From positions 1-64,000 of the forward strand of contig NZ_PQSQ01000014.1 in the NCBI RefSeq assembly GCF_002920575.1: a stretch of 64,000 bases of DNA, written 5' to 3'. Below, piece by piece: positions 63,751 through 64,000 of this stretch. Source of the DNA: Streptomyces sp. Ru73 (lineage in GTDB: Bacteria > Actinomycetota > Actinomycetes > Streptomycetales > Streptomycetaceae). How positions within the stretch are numbered: position 1 is the first letter of the stretch; the number at the start of each line of letters is the position of its first letter. The notes under the pieces are model-generated. The model was not told where the DNA came from. It ran no database searches and worked only from the letters and a program-made list of their open reading frames with translations. The translations under genes and the position numbers were made by a program.

Positions 63751-64000
63751 TCACCGGCCGAGCGCCCGGGCGAGGTAAGGCGCCGTGCGGCTGTCCTCCG
63801 CCGACGCGACCTCGGCCGGCGGGCCGGCCGCCACCACGCGGCCGCCCTCGGCCCCGCCGCCCGGCCCCAGGTCGATGACGTGGTCGGCGCCCGCGACCAC
63901 GCCCATGTCGTGCTCCACCACGACCACCGTGTTGCCCGCGTCGACCAGCCCGTGCAGCTGCCGCAGCAGCACTTCGGTGTCGGCCGGGTGCAGCCCGGTG
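63751..64000 (-). CDS. UvrA-family ATPase, C-terminal fragment cut by the window edge
   Basis: Only the last 83 codons are visible; the gene continues beyond 64000. TGLHPADTEVLLRQLHGLVDAGNTVVVVEHDMGVVAGADHVIDLGPGGG is the end of the second ABC domain of UvrA-type proteins (D-loop, switch His in VVEHDM). Streptomyces has both UvrA and shorter UvrA-like drug-resistance proteins; the fragment cannot tell them apart. It terminates in YLARALGR. Confidence 0.85.
   Translation of the reverse strand, partial: TGLHPADTEVLLRQLHGLVDAGNTVVVVEHDMGVVAGADHVIDLGPGGGAEGGRVVAAGPPAEVASAEDSRTAPYLARALGR

Overview
The base composition is very GC-rich, starts are often GTG, stop/start overlaps (ATGA, GTGA) are frequent, and the families present (ergothioneine genes, Nur-type operator, Tat and lipoprotein signals, HVDL leader peptide) are typical of a Streptomyces chromosome. 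I see no rRNA, tRNA, insertion sequence, phage or CRISPR array. The window is accessory-flavoured chromosomal sequence with intact genes; only the last gene is cut by the window edge.

Layout. 1-4900: sulfur scavenging. A 35-codon leader peptide with the HVDLxRVxSALC signature precedes sfnG (dimethylsulfone monooxygenase), a DszC-like flavin monooxygenase, an FMN reductase and sfnB. 4972-8863: LacZ-type beta-galactosidase and a homocysteine methyltransferase. 9047-11505: complete polar amino-acid ABC importer. 11659-17370: acetylxylan esterase, a xylulokinase-type FGGY kinase, then two paralogous family-2B encapsulin shell proteins. 17728-20917: Tat-exported amidase, PLC-like phosphodiesterase, NAGPA-type protein and a small membrane protein. 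21082-26211: five-gene Nik/Dpp importer preceded by overlapping matches to the Streptomyces Nur (nickel) box. 26346-30092: Gly-rich membrane protein, then an FAD monooxygenase divergent from a GntR-TetR double-HTH regulator.

30241-33592: operon of two acyl-CoA dehydrogenases and a quinone oxidoreductase behind a TetR-like operator. 33843-39187: methyltransferase whose 3' end abuts a 25-bp minisatellite, an amino-acid importer without ATPase gene, a HAD phosphatase, an HxlR regulator and an AlaA-type aminotransferase. 39350-43782: ergothioneine genes egtABCD, overlapping or closely spaced. 43789-51665: a P450, envelope proteins, VOC, DoxX, PLC-like, DUF2165, MDR and FAD monooxygenase genes. 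51898-55910: a BM3-like self-sufficient P450 (CYP102 type) divergent from a PAS-LuxR regulator.

56155-64000: a membrane protein with an AGRDQ motif; a 953-residue fusion of a catalase-related domain and a cyclooxygenase/10-dioxygenase-like heme peroxidase (probable oxylipin enzyme); universal stress protein, dodecin, APC permease, a secreted cysteine-bearing protein, an EF-hand protein and the 3' end of a uvrA-family gene.

Most notable: the two-component encapsulin next to a sugar kinase, the catalase-dioxygenase fusion, the leader peptide on a sulfone operon, and the Nur-box nickel importer. Coordinates and starts were read by eye; no database search was run.
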